Positions 48,262 through 56,171 of a DNA stretch of 64,000 nucleotides are shown here, one piece after another. The number at the start of each line of letters is the position of its first letter. Positions within the stretch are counted from its first letter, which is position 1. The translations under genes were made by a program, and so were the position numbers. Below the pieces are notes generated by a model that saw only the letters and a program-made list of their open reading frames with translations, ran no database searches and was not told the DNA's origin. Origin of the DNA: Pseudomonas soli (GTDB lineage Bacteria > Pseudomonadota > Gammaproteobacteria > Pseudomonadales > Pseudomonadaceae); NCBI RefSeq assembly GCF_900110655.1, contig NZ_FOEQ01000012.1:100889-164888 (forward strand), written 5' to 3'.

Positions 48262-49295
48262 TGCCGCGGGTTCGACCACGTACGTTGTTCATTACCCTGG
48301 CCTTGCTGTGCCTGCTGGCGGTGTGGTTGTCGCTGGCGCTGGGGCCGGTCAGCCTGCCGCTGTTCGATACCCTGCGCGCCGGCCTGCGCCTGGTCGGGTT
48401 GCCGGTCAGCGGCGAGGGCCTGGAGCAGGCCGAGATGATCCTCGGCCAGATCCGCCTGCCGCGTACCCTGCTGGGGCTGGCGGTCGGCGCGGTGCTGGCA
48501 TTGTCCGGCGTGGCGATGCAGGGGTTGTTCCGCAACCCGCTGGCCGATCCGGGGCTGGTCGGTGTCGCCAGTGGCGCCGCCCTGGGGGCCGCGGTGGCGA
48601 TCGTCGGCGGCAGCTGGCTGGGCGGCATTCCTGACTGGTTCGCGCCTTATCTGTTGTCGTTGTGTGCCTTCGTCGGTGGCCTGGGCGTGACAGCGATGGT
48701 CTATCGCCTGGGGCGCCGCGACGGCCAGACCAACGTGGCGACCATGCTCCTGGCCGGTATCGCGATGACCGCGCTGGGCGGCTCGGCGGTGGGCCTGTTC
48801 ACTTACCTGGCCGACGACGCCACCCTGCGTACCTTGACCTTCTGGAACCTGGGCAGCCTCAACGGCGCCAGCTACGAGCGGCTGTGGCCCTTGCTGCTGG
48901 TGGCGGCGGCCGTGGCCTTGTGGCTGCCGCGCCGGGCGCAGGCGCTCAACGCCTTGCTGCTAGGCGAGTCGGAGGCCCGGCACCTGGGTATCGAGGTAGA
49001 AAAGCTCAAGCGCGAGCTGGTGTTCTGCACCGCGCTCGGCGTGGGGGCGGCGGTCGCCGCCGCCGGCCTGATCGGCTTCATCGGCCTGGTGGTGCCGCAC
49101 CTGGTGCGGCTGGTGGCGGGGCCGGATCATCGGGTGCTGCTGCCGGCTTCGTTGCTGGCGGGCGGTACCTTGCTGCTGTTCGCCGACCTGGTCGCGCGCC
49201 TGGCCCTGGCCCCGGCAGAGTTGCCGATCGGCATCGTCACCGCCTTTATCGGGGCGCCATTCTTCCTGTTCCTGCTGGTGAAGGTGCGCAACTGA
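48258..49295 (+). CDS. phuU: Haem ABC transporter permease
   Basis: 345-residue FecCD-family permease with about ten transmembrane helices. Family blocks are LGQIRLPRTLLGLAVGAVLALSG, MQGLFRNPLADPGLVGVASGAALGA (shortened here to its ends, about residues 87-111), and the late GFIGLVVPHLVRLVAGPDHR, which contacts the ATPase. The start overlaps phuT (ATGATG) and the stop overlaps phuV (TGATG), so the three are translationally coupled. Also called hmuU. Confidence 0.94.
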   Translation: MMPRVRPRTLFITLALLCLLAVWLSLALGPVSLPLFDTLRAGLRLVGLPVSGEGLEQAEMILGQIRLPRTLLGLAVGAVLALSGVAMQGLFRNPLADPGLVGVASGAALGAAVAIVGGSWLGGIPDWFAPYLLSLCAFVGGLGVTAMVYRLGRRDGQTNVATMLLAGIAMTALGGSAVGLFTYLADDATLRTLTFWNLGSLNGASYERLWPLLLVAAAVALWLPRRAQALNALLLGESEARHLGIEVEKLKRELVFCTALGVGAAVAAAGLIGFIGLVVPHLVRLVAGPDHRVLLPASLLAGGTLLLFADLVARLALAPAELPIGIVTAFIGAPFFLFLLVKVRN

Positions 49296-50062
49296 TGCTC
49301 GACGTCCAAGGGCTGTCTCTCAAACGTGGTGGGAGCCAGGTGCTGCACGACATCAACCTCACGTTGCGGCCAGGGCAGGTGCTAGGTGTGCTCGGGCCCA
49401 ATGGCGCCGGCAAGAGCAGCCTGCTCGGCGTGCTGTGTGGCGAACTGGCGCCCACTGCCGGGCGCGTGCACCTCGAGGGCCTCGGGTTGGACGATTGGCC
49501 GGGCCAGGAGCGTGCCCGGCGCCTGGCGGTACTGCCGCAGGCGTCCAGCCTTGGCTTTGCCTTCAGTGTCGCGGAAGTGGTCGGTCTCGGCCGCCTGCCC
49601 CATGCCAGCGGCCGTCAGCGCGACCGGGAAATCGTCGAGGCGGCGCTGGCGGCGGCGGATGCTCAGCACCTGGTCGAGCGCAGCTACCTGGCGCTGTCCG
49701 GGGGGGAGCGCCAACGCGTGCACCTGGCGCGGGTGCTGGCCCAGCTGTGGCCGGGCGAGCCCGGCACCACGCTGTTGCTGGATGAACCCACTTCTGCGCT
49801 GGACCCCCTGCATCAGCACACCACGCTGCAGGCGGTACGCAGTTTCGCCGACCGTGGCGCGTCGGTGCTGGTGATCCTGCATGACCTGAACCTGGCGGCG
49901 CGCTACTGTGACCATATTCTTTTGCTGGAGCAGGGCCGCGGCCATGCGCTGGGCACACCGCAACAAGTGCTGACTCCGACGGCGCTGCGGGCGGTGTTCG
50001 GCATCGACGTCCTGGTGCAACCTCACCCGGAGCGCGGCCATCCGCTGATCATCACTCGCTAG
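49295..50062 (+). CDS. phuV: Haem ABC transporter ATP-binding protein
   Basis: 255-residue ABC ATPase: Walker A GPNGAGKS (34-41), Q-loop around PQASS, signature LSGGE (134-138), Walker B TLLLDEP (159-165) and switch His in LVILHDLNLAAR. It matches HmuV in size and sequence. A longer upstream frame reading through phuU in another frame is spurious. AGGAGG for the next gene overlaps its stop. Also called hmuV. Confidence 0.95.
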   Translation: MLDVQGLSLKRGGSQVLHDINLTLRPGQVLGVLGPNGAGKSSLLGVLCGELAPTAGRVHLEGLGLDDWPGQERARRLAVLPQASSLGFAFSVAEVVGLGRLPHASGRQRDREIVEAALAAADAQHLVERSYLALSGGERQRVHLARVLAQLWPGEPGTTLLLDEPTSALDPLHQHTTLQAVRSFADRGASVLVILHDLNLAARYCDHILLLEQGRGHALGTPQQVLTPTALRAVFGIDVLVQPHPERGHPLIITR

Positions 50063-50074
50063 GAGGCATTCGCC

Positions 50075-50968
50075 ATGCGCCATCCCTTGCTGTCCGGCTT
50101 GTCCATCTGTTTGGCGCTGGCGCTCGGCGGTTGCCAGGCGAGCCTGCCGCCCGTGCCGGCCTGGCAGGGTACCGAAGGCCGCGACAACGTCCAGCTGGGG
50201 CAGATCATCGAGTTGTCCAGCGGCCAGGTATTGAGCCCCGGGCAACTGGTCCAGCGCCTGGCCAATGCGCCACGGGTGCTGGTGGGTGAAAAGCACGACA
50301 ATCCCGACCACCACCGCTTGCAGCTGTGGTTGCTGCGCGCCCTGGAGAGCCGCCGCGCGCAGGGCAGCCTGCTGCTGGAAATGCTCGAGCCGCAACAGCA
50401 GGCGCTGGTCGATGCGCAGAAGGGCAAGGCATCGCCTGCAGCCGACCTGCCGAAGGCGCTGGCCTGGCAGCCTGGCTGGGATTGGACGCTGTACGGGCCT
50501 ATCGTGCGCGAGGCCCTTGGCCAGCCATACCCGCTACTGGCGGCGAACCTGTCGCCCGATGAAATCCGCCAGGCCTATCGCCAGCCGGCGACACCACCTG
50601 GCGACCGCTCCAATGCGCCGGCAGTGGTGCAGGCGCTGCTGGCTCAGGTGCGTGCCGGCCACTGCAACCTGCTGCCGGAAAGCCAGCTACCGGCGATGCT
50701 GGCGGTGCAGCAGCAGCGTGACCGGCGCATCGCCGAGCGCTTGCTGGCCGCGCCGCAGCCGGCGCTGTTGCTCACCGGCAGCTACCATGCGCGCAAGGAT
50801 CTCGGCGTGCCGCTGCACCTGGCCGACCTCGACGCCAAGTCTGAAGACAAAGTGCTGTTGCTGGCGGAAGTGGGGGAAACGGTCGAGCCGGCCATGGCTG
50901 ACTTCGTCTGGTACACCCCGGCGACACCGGAGCAGGACTACTGCGCCCAGCTGCGCAAGGGCCACTGA
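50075..50968 (+). CDS. phuW: ChaN-family haem-associated lipoprotein (PhuW-like)
   Basis: 297 residues. A lipoprotein signal peptide ends in the lipobox LGGC (Cys20). The ChaN domain shows VLVGEKHDNPDHHRLQLWLL with the conserved Glu-Lys-His set, LLLEMLEPQQQ, and LLTGSYHARKDLGVP near the C-terminus. Related ChaN of Campylobacter binds stacked haems. It is the last gene of phuTUVW, and in P. aeruginosa phuW (PA4705) also lies next to prrF, as here. The TonB receptor phuR and haem chaperone phuS are not adjacent. Confidence 0.88.
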   Translation: MRHPLLSGLSICLALALGGCQASLPPVPAWQGTEGRDNVQLGQIIELSSGQVLSPGQLVQRLANAPRVLVGEKHDNPDHHRLQLWLLRALESRRAQGSLLLEMLEPQQQALVDAQKGKASPAADLPKALAWQPGWDWTLYGPIVREALGQPYPLLAANLSPDEIRQAYRQPATPPGDRSNAPAVVQALLAQVRAGHCNLLPESQLPAMLAVQQQRDRRIAERLLAAPQPALLLTGSYHARKDLGVPLHLADLDAKSEDKVLLLAEVGETVEPAMADFVWYTPATPEQDYCAQLRKGH

Positions 50969-50977
50969 ATCGCAGGC

Positions 50978-51092
50978 AAAAAAAGACCCGGCAAAAAGCC
51001 GGGTCAATAACCGTGATTAGCCTGATGAGGAGATAATCTGAGCGTCCGAACCAGGGAGCATTCAGGTTACCCAACCGGTCTCGCGACCAGTT
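50978..51092 (-). ncRNA. prrF: PrrF iron-responsive small RNA
   Basis: About 115 bases on the minus strand, starting AACTGGTCGCGAGACC just after a Fur box and ending with GACCCGGC-TTTTT-GCCGGGTC and a run of seven T. The internal block CTCCTCATCAGGCTAATCA is the conserved target-pairing core that I recognise from PrrF of Pseudomonas. PrrF is made when iron is low and represses iron-using proteins, as RyhB does in E. coli. Only one copy is here; P. aeruginosa has two in tandem at this site, next to phuW, while other pseudomonads keep theirs apart. Confidence 0.9.
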
Positions 51093-51094
51093 GT

Positions 51095-51126
51095 GATAAT
51101 CATAACGATTCTCATTTCGTAGTCAA
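51095..51126 (-). promoter_or_regulatory. prrF promoter with strong Fur box
   Basis: On the minus strand TTGACT (51126-51121), a 16-base spacer and TATGAT (51104-51099). The Fur box 51095-51113, read on the plus strand as GATAATCATAACGATTCTC, matches the 19-bp consensus at 15 positions and covers the -10 region. Confidence 0.9.
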
Positions 51127-51139
51127 TGCCTTTCCGAGA

Positions 51140-51424
51140 TTAATTTTCGTTCTTCTGGGATGGGGGTTGGCACTTGGCATCGAGCTGCTGGTTCAACGCC
51201 TGTTTGCGTTCGACCGGCAGGTCATTCCAGTGCATGTCTAGCAGGGCGCCCTCGATGGCATACAACAACACCTTCGAAGCCCGGAAACCTCGCGTTCTCA
51301 CAGCCTGATAGGCACCCACCGCGCCGAGCCGGCGCAGGTCCGATGCACTGTGGATGCCGACAGCATGCAGCCATTGCGCGGAGGTTTTGCCAAGGTTTTT
51401 CAGATGCTGCAATTCATCGTTCAT
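51140..51424 (-). CDS. TfoX C-terminal-domain protein
   Basis: 94 residues with one helix-hairpin-helix-like TfoX_C domain: LKNLGKTSAQWLHAVGIHS, DLRRLGAVGAYQAVRTRG and ASKVLLYAIEGALLDMHWNDLP. The N-terminal TfoX domain seen in competence regulators is missing. Stand-alone TfoX_C proteins are common in pseudomonads with no assigned function. Its 3' end lies close to the Fur-controlled prrF promoter, which reads away from it. Confidence 0.82.
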   Translation of the reverse strand: MNDELQHLKNLGKTSAQWLHAVGIHSASDLRRLGAVGAYQAVRTRGFRASKVLLYAIEGALLDMHWNDLPVERKQALNQQLDAKCQPPSQKNEN

Positions 51425-51567
51425 CGAGCCTCCTTGCGATGGCTGAACGGGTCGTGGGGATAAATCGCGAGCAGGTCAATGAGGAGTGTAGCGGGGGTTA
51501 TGGATTACGCGGCCTTTTGCCATCGGCGCCGACGGGATGCAATACGGTTGCGGGACCTTGGGCTTCG

Positions 51568-51636
51568 TTGGGGCGGGCTTGCCCGGCGATGGCGATAGCA
51601 GGGGCTGACGCTATCGCGGGGCAAGCCCGCCCCCAA
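51568..51636. repeat. REP-type inverted repeat
   Basis: TTGGGGCGGGCTTGCCC and GGGCAAGCCCGCCCCCAA arms, with an inner GCGATAGC/GCTATCGC pair. It occupies part of the 263-base gap 51425-51687, in which I see no gene. Confidence 0.88.
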
Positions 51637-51687
51637 GTGTGTCCGATCCACAAGGTTCGTGGCCACCGCCTTGTGCAGGCCGGACGC

Positions 51688-52041
51688 TTACCCTTGGCGT
51701 GGGCTGCGATAACGCATCCGTGTCCCGAACTTCACCGACATCAGGATCTCGTCGGCGCTCAGCTCGGCCGGGAAATACGTCCCGGAGATCTGCGCATGGG
51801 CCAGGCTCGCCCCTTCCAGGCCGTTTTCCCGCAGGTCCAGCCCGCGCAGGTCGGCGGCACGGAAGTAGGCGTCGGCAAAGTCGATGCCGCGTACATCCAG
51901 ATCGCGCAGGTCGAGGCCGCGGAAATCACCGCCGCGAAAGTCGATCGGCGCATCACTGGGCTTCTCGCGGTTGAACGCCGCGATCTTCTCGTCGCGGATC
52001 ATCGAGTACAGGACGTTGTCCAGCTGACGGGGCTGATTCAT
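51688..52041 (-). CDS. Pentapeptide-repeat protein
   Basis: 117 residues. About eleven tandem A(D/N)LXX-type pentapeptides (residues about 34-88: DFRGG DFRGL DLRDL DVRGI and so on) form a short right-handed quadrilateral beta-helix. N- and C-terminal caps are non-repetitive. Larger relatives such as Qnr and MfpA mimic DNA and protect gyrase, but this one is too short to infer that. A strong GGAGGAGG precedes the ATG. Confidence 0.85.
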   Translation of the reverse strand: MNQPRQLDNVLYSMIRDEKIAAFNREKPSDAPIDFRGGDFRGLDLRDLDVRGIDFADAYFRAADLRGLDLRENGLEGASLAHAQISGTYFPAELSADEILMSVKFGTRMRYRSPRQG

Positions 52042-52102
52042 GGCGGCGCCTCCTCCGTGGGGTGTGATGATATTGTAATGACATCACTGGAGAGGCGCCG
52101 GA

Positions 52103-52139
52103 CTTCAGGCGTGAACTGTCGACTGCTTCACGCCTGAAG
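52103..52139 (-). terminator. Hairpin after the kinase-like ATPase gene
   Basis: CTTCAGGCGTGAA and TTCACGCCTGAAG, a 13-bp perfect stem 2 bases beyond the stop. The U-tract is absent. Confidence 0.55.
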
Positions 52140-52141
52140 GC

Positions 52142-53704
52142 TCAAAAACCGGGGAAATGCTGGCGGATCTGTTCGATCAACTGGTCCATGCTGGCGCTTT
52201 CCTGGGTATTCACCCGCTTGCTGTGCTTTTGCTCCTCGGCATCGAGCGGATCGCGTGTCGCTTGTTGCGCCTTGACCACCTCCAGGGTGGCGTCCGACGG
52301 GTCGATGGCCTCGGCCTGGCGTTGCGCCAGCCAGCTGGCGATCACTGCGTCCGGGGCCTGGCAGTCGAGGATCAGGAACGGCACGCCGGTCTCGCTGGCG
52401 ACCTCGGCCGCGGCCTTGCGCTGCTCATGCTTGAGGTAGGTGGCGTCGAGCACCACCGGGAACCCGGCGTGCAGGATGATCTCTGCAAGTTCGTGCAGAC
52501 GCTGGTAGGTGGCAACGCTGGCCTGCTTGTCGTAGATGCCGGCCTCCAGATGACCGGCATCGGCCACCGATTGCTTGCCGAACAGGCGCTTGCGCTCCAC
52601 GTCCGAACGCACGCGGACTGCGCCCAGGGCTTCGACCAGGCGCATGGCCACGTGGCTCTTGCCCACTGCCGAGACGCCCTGGGTGATGGCCAGCAGGCGC
52701 GAAGGGATGGCGCTGTAGCTTTCGGCCAGGTTGGCATAGTTGCGGTAGGTACGCAGGGTGGTGGCGCGCTGCACGCCGTCCGCCTCGGCCGGCATGCTGA
52801 ACAGCGCGACCTTGGCCCGCACCAGTGCGCGGTAGGCCTTGTAGAAGTTCAGCAACTCCAGGCCCTGGTAGTCGCCGGTGAGCTCCAGGTACTGGCTGAC
52901 GAAACGCCGCGACAGGCACTTCAGGCCGCGGTCCTCGAGGTCCATGGCCAGGAAGCCGACGTCGGCGTAGACGTCGGTCAGGCGGAAGGGTTCGTTGAAC
53001 TCGATGCAGTCGAAGATCACCACCTTGCCGTCGATCAGGGTGGCGTTGCCCAGGTGGATGTCACCGTGGCATTCGCGAATGAAACCATTGGCCTTGCGCG
53101 CTTCCAGCAGACCGTGCAGGCGCTTGAAGCTGTCCTGGGCCCAGGCTTGCAGTGCATCGAGCTGCTGCAGGTCGGCCTTGTCGCTGAGGAACGGGCGGAT
53201 CTGTTCGAAGTTCTGTTCCACCGGCGCCATGACCGCGTCCGGGGTGCCCAGCGGGTGCTCGACCGGCACCTTGGGCGCCTGCAGGTGGAACTCGGCGATC
53301 TGCCGCGCCATCTGGTCGATATGCCCGGCATTCAGCTCGCCGTTGGCCTGAAGGGTGCTGAGCATCTGGCCCTGGGGGAACTGGCGCATCTTCAGCGCGT
53401 ACTCGATCGCCGGGCCTTCGCCGCCGATCTGCGGCGCTTCGACGCTACCGGTGATCGGCAGCACTTCCAGGTACAGACCTTCGGTCAGGCGCTGGTTCAG
53501 GCGCAGCTCTTCGTTGCAAAAATGCCCGCGCTGGTCGAGGCCGGTGAAGTCGAGGAAGCCGAAGTTCATCGGCTTCTTGATCTTGTAGGCAAACTCGCCG
53601 GTGAGCAGGACCCAGGAGATATGCGTCTCGATGAGCTCGAAGCCCGCAACCGGGTGCGGATAGAGGGCGGGGTTTTGCAGCGCGCTGATCAGGGCTTGGC
53701 TCAC
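52142..53704 (-). CDS. Two-domain protein: aminoglycoside-phosphotransferase-like plus P-loop kinase/ATPase
   Basis: 520 residues. The N-terminal half (about 1-310) resembles APH/choline-kinase folds, with Brenner-type CHGDIHLGN (about residues 215-223) and VIFDCIEFNEPFR replacing the DFG metal site. The C-terminal half (about 335-495) is a small P-loop kinase: GVSAVGKS (Walker A), RSDVERKRLFG, and DATYLKHEQRK. Such fusions are widespread in proteobacteria, annotated as AAA ATPases of unknown substrate. The GTG start follows AAAGGATG. It is divergent from mrcB with 119 bases between. Confidence 0.82.
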   Translation of the reverse strand: MSQALISALQNPALYPHPVAGFELIETHISWVLLTGEFAYKIKKPMNFGFLDFTGLDQRGHFCNEELRLNQRLTEGLYLEVLPITGSVEAPQIGGEGPAIEYALKMRQFPQGQMLSTLQANGELNAGHIDQMARQIAEFHLQAPKVPVEHPLGTPDAVMAPVEQNFEQIRPFLSDKADLQQLDALQAWAQDSFKRLHGLLEARKANGFIRECHGDIHLGNATLIDGKVVIFDCIEFNEPFRLTDVYADVGFLAMDLEDRGLKCLSRRFVSQYLELTGDYQGLELLNFYKAYRALVRAKVALFSMPAEADGVQRATTLRTYRNYANLAESYSAIPSRLLAITQGVSAVGKSHVAMRLVEALGAVRVRSDVERKRLFGKQSVADAGHLEAGIYDKQASVATYQRLHELAEIILHAGFPVVLDATYLKHEQRKAAAEVASETGVPFLILDCQAPDAVIASWLAQRQAEAIDPSDATLEVVKAQQATRDPLDAEEQKHSKRVNTQESASMDQLIEQIRQHFPGF

Positions 53705-53786
53705 GGATCATCCTTTAAGGGGGTCAGGGAATTCGAATCGAACATTATGGTCAATGGTGCCGTCCCTGCAAACCGCCGAGGGGCGC

Positions 53787-53815
53787 CTGCCTCCCTTTTC
53801 CAATGTGCGTATAAT
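53787..53815 (+). promoter_or_regulatory. mrcB promoter, probably giving a leaderless mRNA
   Basis: CTGCCT, a 17-base spacer and a perfect TATAAT ending 8 bases before the mrcB ATG. Transcription would start at or within two bases of the start codon; no Shine-Dalgarno is present. Confidence 0.6.
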
Positions 53816-53823
53816 CCGCCGCC

Positions 53824-56145
53824 ATGACTCGTACCCGAAATTCCCGCACCCCAAAAAAACGCCCGACCGGCCGCGCCCGTGCCTTGCTGGGCTGGGCGCT
53901 CAAGCTCAGCCTGGTCGGCCTGGTACTGATAGCCGGCTTCGCGGTCTACCTCGACGCCACTGTCCAGGAGAAGTTCTCCGGCAAGCGCTGGACCATCCCG
54001 GCCAAGGTGTATGCCCGGCCGCTGGAGCTGTTCGTCGGCCAGAAACTGAGCCGCAACGACTTCCTCACCGAGCTCGATGCCCTCGGCTACCGTCGGGAAA
54101 GCGCGGCCAACGGCCCGGGCGCGGCGTCGGTCAATGGCAACACCGTCGACCTCAATACCCGTGGCTTCCAGTTCTACGAGGGCATGGAACCGGCGCAGTT
54201 CGTGCGCGTGCGCTTCTCCGGCGATTATGTCGCGGGCCTCAGCGGCGCCAATGGCGGCAAGCTCGACGTGGTGCGCCTTGAGCCGCTGATGATCGGCGGC
54301 ATCTACCCGAAGAATCTCGAAGACCGCATCCTGATCAAGATCGATCAGGTGCCGCCGTATCTGGTGGAAACCCTGATCGCCACCGAGGACCGCGACTTCT
54401 ACAGCCACTTCGGTGTGTCGCCCAAGTCCATCGCCCGCGCGGTGTGGGTCAACACTTCGTCCGGCGCCATGCGCCAGGGCGGCAGTACCCTGACCCAGCA
54501 GTTGGTGAAGAACTTCTTCCTCACCAACGAGCGCAGTCTCAGCCGCAAGCTGACCGAAGCGATGATGTCGCTGCTCCTGGAAGTGCACTACGACAAGCAC
54601 GAGATCCTCGAGGCCTACCTGAACGAAGTGTTCATCGGACAGGACGGCCAGCGCGCCGTGCACGGCTTCGGTCTGGCCAGCCAGTTCTTCTTCAGCCAGC
54701 CGCTGCAGGAGCTCAAGCTGCACCAGATCGCCCTGCTGGTGGGCATGGTCAAGGGCCCGTCATACTACAACCCGCGCCGCCACCCCGAGCGCGCCTTGCA
54801 GCGGCGCAACCTGGTGCTCGACCTGCTCGCCGAGCAAGGCGTGGCCACTCAGGACGTGGTCGACGCGGCGAAGAAGATGCCCCTGGGCGTGACCAAGCGC
54901 GGCAGCCTGGCCGACAGCTCGTTCCCGGCCTTCCTCGACCTGGTCAAGCGTCAGTTGCGCCAGGACTACCGCGACGAAGACTTGACCGAAGAAGGCCTGC
55001 GCATCTTCACCAGTTTCGACCCGATCCTGCAGATGAAGGCCGAAACCGCCATGAGCGAGACCTTCAAACGCCTGGCCGGGCGCAAGGGCGCCGACGAAGT
55101 CGAGTCGGCGATGGTCGTCACCAACCCGGAAACCGGTGAGGTGCAGGCGCTGATCGGCAGCCGCCAGTCGGGCTTCGCCGGTTTCAACCGCGCCATCGAT
55201 GCAGTGCGGCCGATCGGTTCGCTGGTCAAGCCGGCGGTCTACCTGACTGCGCTGGAACAGCCGAGCAAGTTCACCCTCACCAGCTGGGTGCAGGACGAGC
55301 CGTTCTCGGTCAAAGGCGCCGATGGCCAGGTATGGCGGCCGCAGAACTACGACCGCCGGCCCCATGGCACCATCTACCTGTACCAGGGCCTGGCCAACTC
55401 CTACAACCTGTCCACCGCCAAGCTGGGCCTTGAAGTGGGCGTGCCCAACGTGATCAAGACCATCGCCCGGCTCGGCGTGCAGGTCGACTGGCAGGCGTTC
55501 CCGTCGATGCTGCTGGGCGCCGGCGGCATGTCGCCGATGCAGGTGGCGACCATGTACCAGACCATCGCCAACGGCGGCTTCAATACGCCGATGCGCGGCA
55601 TCCGCAGCGTGCTCACCGCCGAAGGCGAGCCGCTCAAGCGCTACCCGTTCCAGATCCAGCAGACCTTCGACCCGGGCTCGATCTACCTGGTGCAGAACGC
55701 CATGCAGCGGGTGATGCGTGAAGGTACCGGGCGCTCGGTGTACAGCACGCTGCCGAGCTCGCTGACCCTGGCTGGCAAGACCGGCACCAGCAACGACTCG
55801 CGCGACAGCTGGTTCTCCGGTTTCAGCCAGGACCTGCTGGCGGTGGTCTGGCTGGGCCGCGACGACAACGGCAAGACGCCGTTCACCGGTGCCACCGGCG
55901 CGTTGCAGGTGTGGACCAGCTTCATGAAGAAGGCCGACCCGCTGCCGCTGGACATGCCCCAGCCGGACAACGTGGTGCAGGCCTGGATCGACCCTTACAG
56001 CGGCCAGGGTTCCGACGGCAGCTGTCCGGGAGCGGTGCAGATGCCGTATATTCGCGGCAGTGAACCGCCCGCAGGCGCCGCCTGTGGCGGCGAGCAGAAC
56101 CCGGCCGAACAGGTGATGGACTGGGTCAAGGGCTGGATGAATTGA
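53824..56145 (+). CDS. mrcB: Penicillin-binding protein 1B (bifunctional transglycosylase/transpeptidase)
   Basis: 773 residues. A basic cytoplasmic tail and one transmembrane helix (about 22-44) are followed by a UB2H-like domain (about 60-150), GT51 glycosyltransferase (catalytic Glu188 in ATEDRDFYSHFG, then RQGGSTLTQQLVKN) and a transpeptidase with Ser466-x-x-Lys469 (GSLVKP), SYN 526-528 and KTGTS from 652. It polymerises and crosslinks peptidoglycan. It lacks a Shine-Dalgarno sequence. lpoP, encoding its outer-membrane activator, follows after 26 bases. Also called ponB. Confidence 0.97.
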   Translation: MTRTRNSRTPKKRPTGRARALLGWALKLSLVGLVLIAGFAVYLDATVQEKFSGKRWTIPAKVYARPLELFVGQKLSRNDFLTELDALGYRRESAANGPGAASVNGNTVDLNTRGFQFYEGMEPAQFVRVRFSGDYVAGLSGANGGKLDVVRLEPLMIGGIYPKNLEDRILIKIDQVPPYLVETLIATEDRDFYSHFGVSPKSIARAVWVNTSSGAMRQGGSTLTQQLVKNFFLTNERSLSRKLTEAMMSLLLEVHYDKHEILEAYLNEVFIGQDGQRAVHGFGLASQFFFSQPLQELKLHQIALLVGMVKGPSYYNPRRHPERALQRRNLVLDLLAEQGVATQDVVDAAKKMPLGVTKRGSLADSSFPAFLDLVKRQLRQDYRDEDLTEEGLRIFTSFDPILQMKAETAMSETFKRLAGRKGADEVESAMVVTNPETGEVQALIGSRQSGFAGFNRAIDAVRPIGSLVKPAVYLTALEQPSKFTLTSWVQDEPFSVKGADGQVWRPQNYDRRPHGTIYLYQGLANSYNLSTAKLGLEVGVPNVIKTIARLGVQVDWQAFPSMLLGAGGMSPMQVATMYQTIANGGFNTPMRGIRSVLTAEGEPLKRYPFQIQQTFDPGSIYLVQNAMQRVMREGTGRSVYSTLPSSLTLAGKTGTSNDSRDSWFSGFSQDLLAVVWLGRDDNGKTPFTGATGALQVWTSFMKKADPLPLDMPQPDNVVQAWIDPYSGQGSDGSCPGAVQMPYIRGSEPPAGAACGGEQNPAEQVMDWVKGWMN

Positions 56146-56171
56146 GCGCGAGCTTCTGAAGAGGGTGTGAA

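Noticed and set aside
48662..49294. Long frame upstream of and continuous with phuV
   Set aside because: It overlaps phuU in another frame and is Arg/Gly-rich; the ATG at 49295 gives the correct ABC ATPase length.
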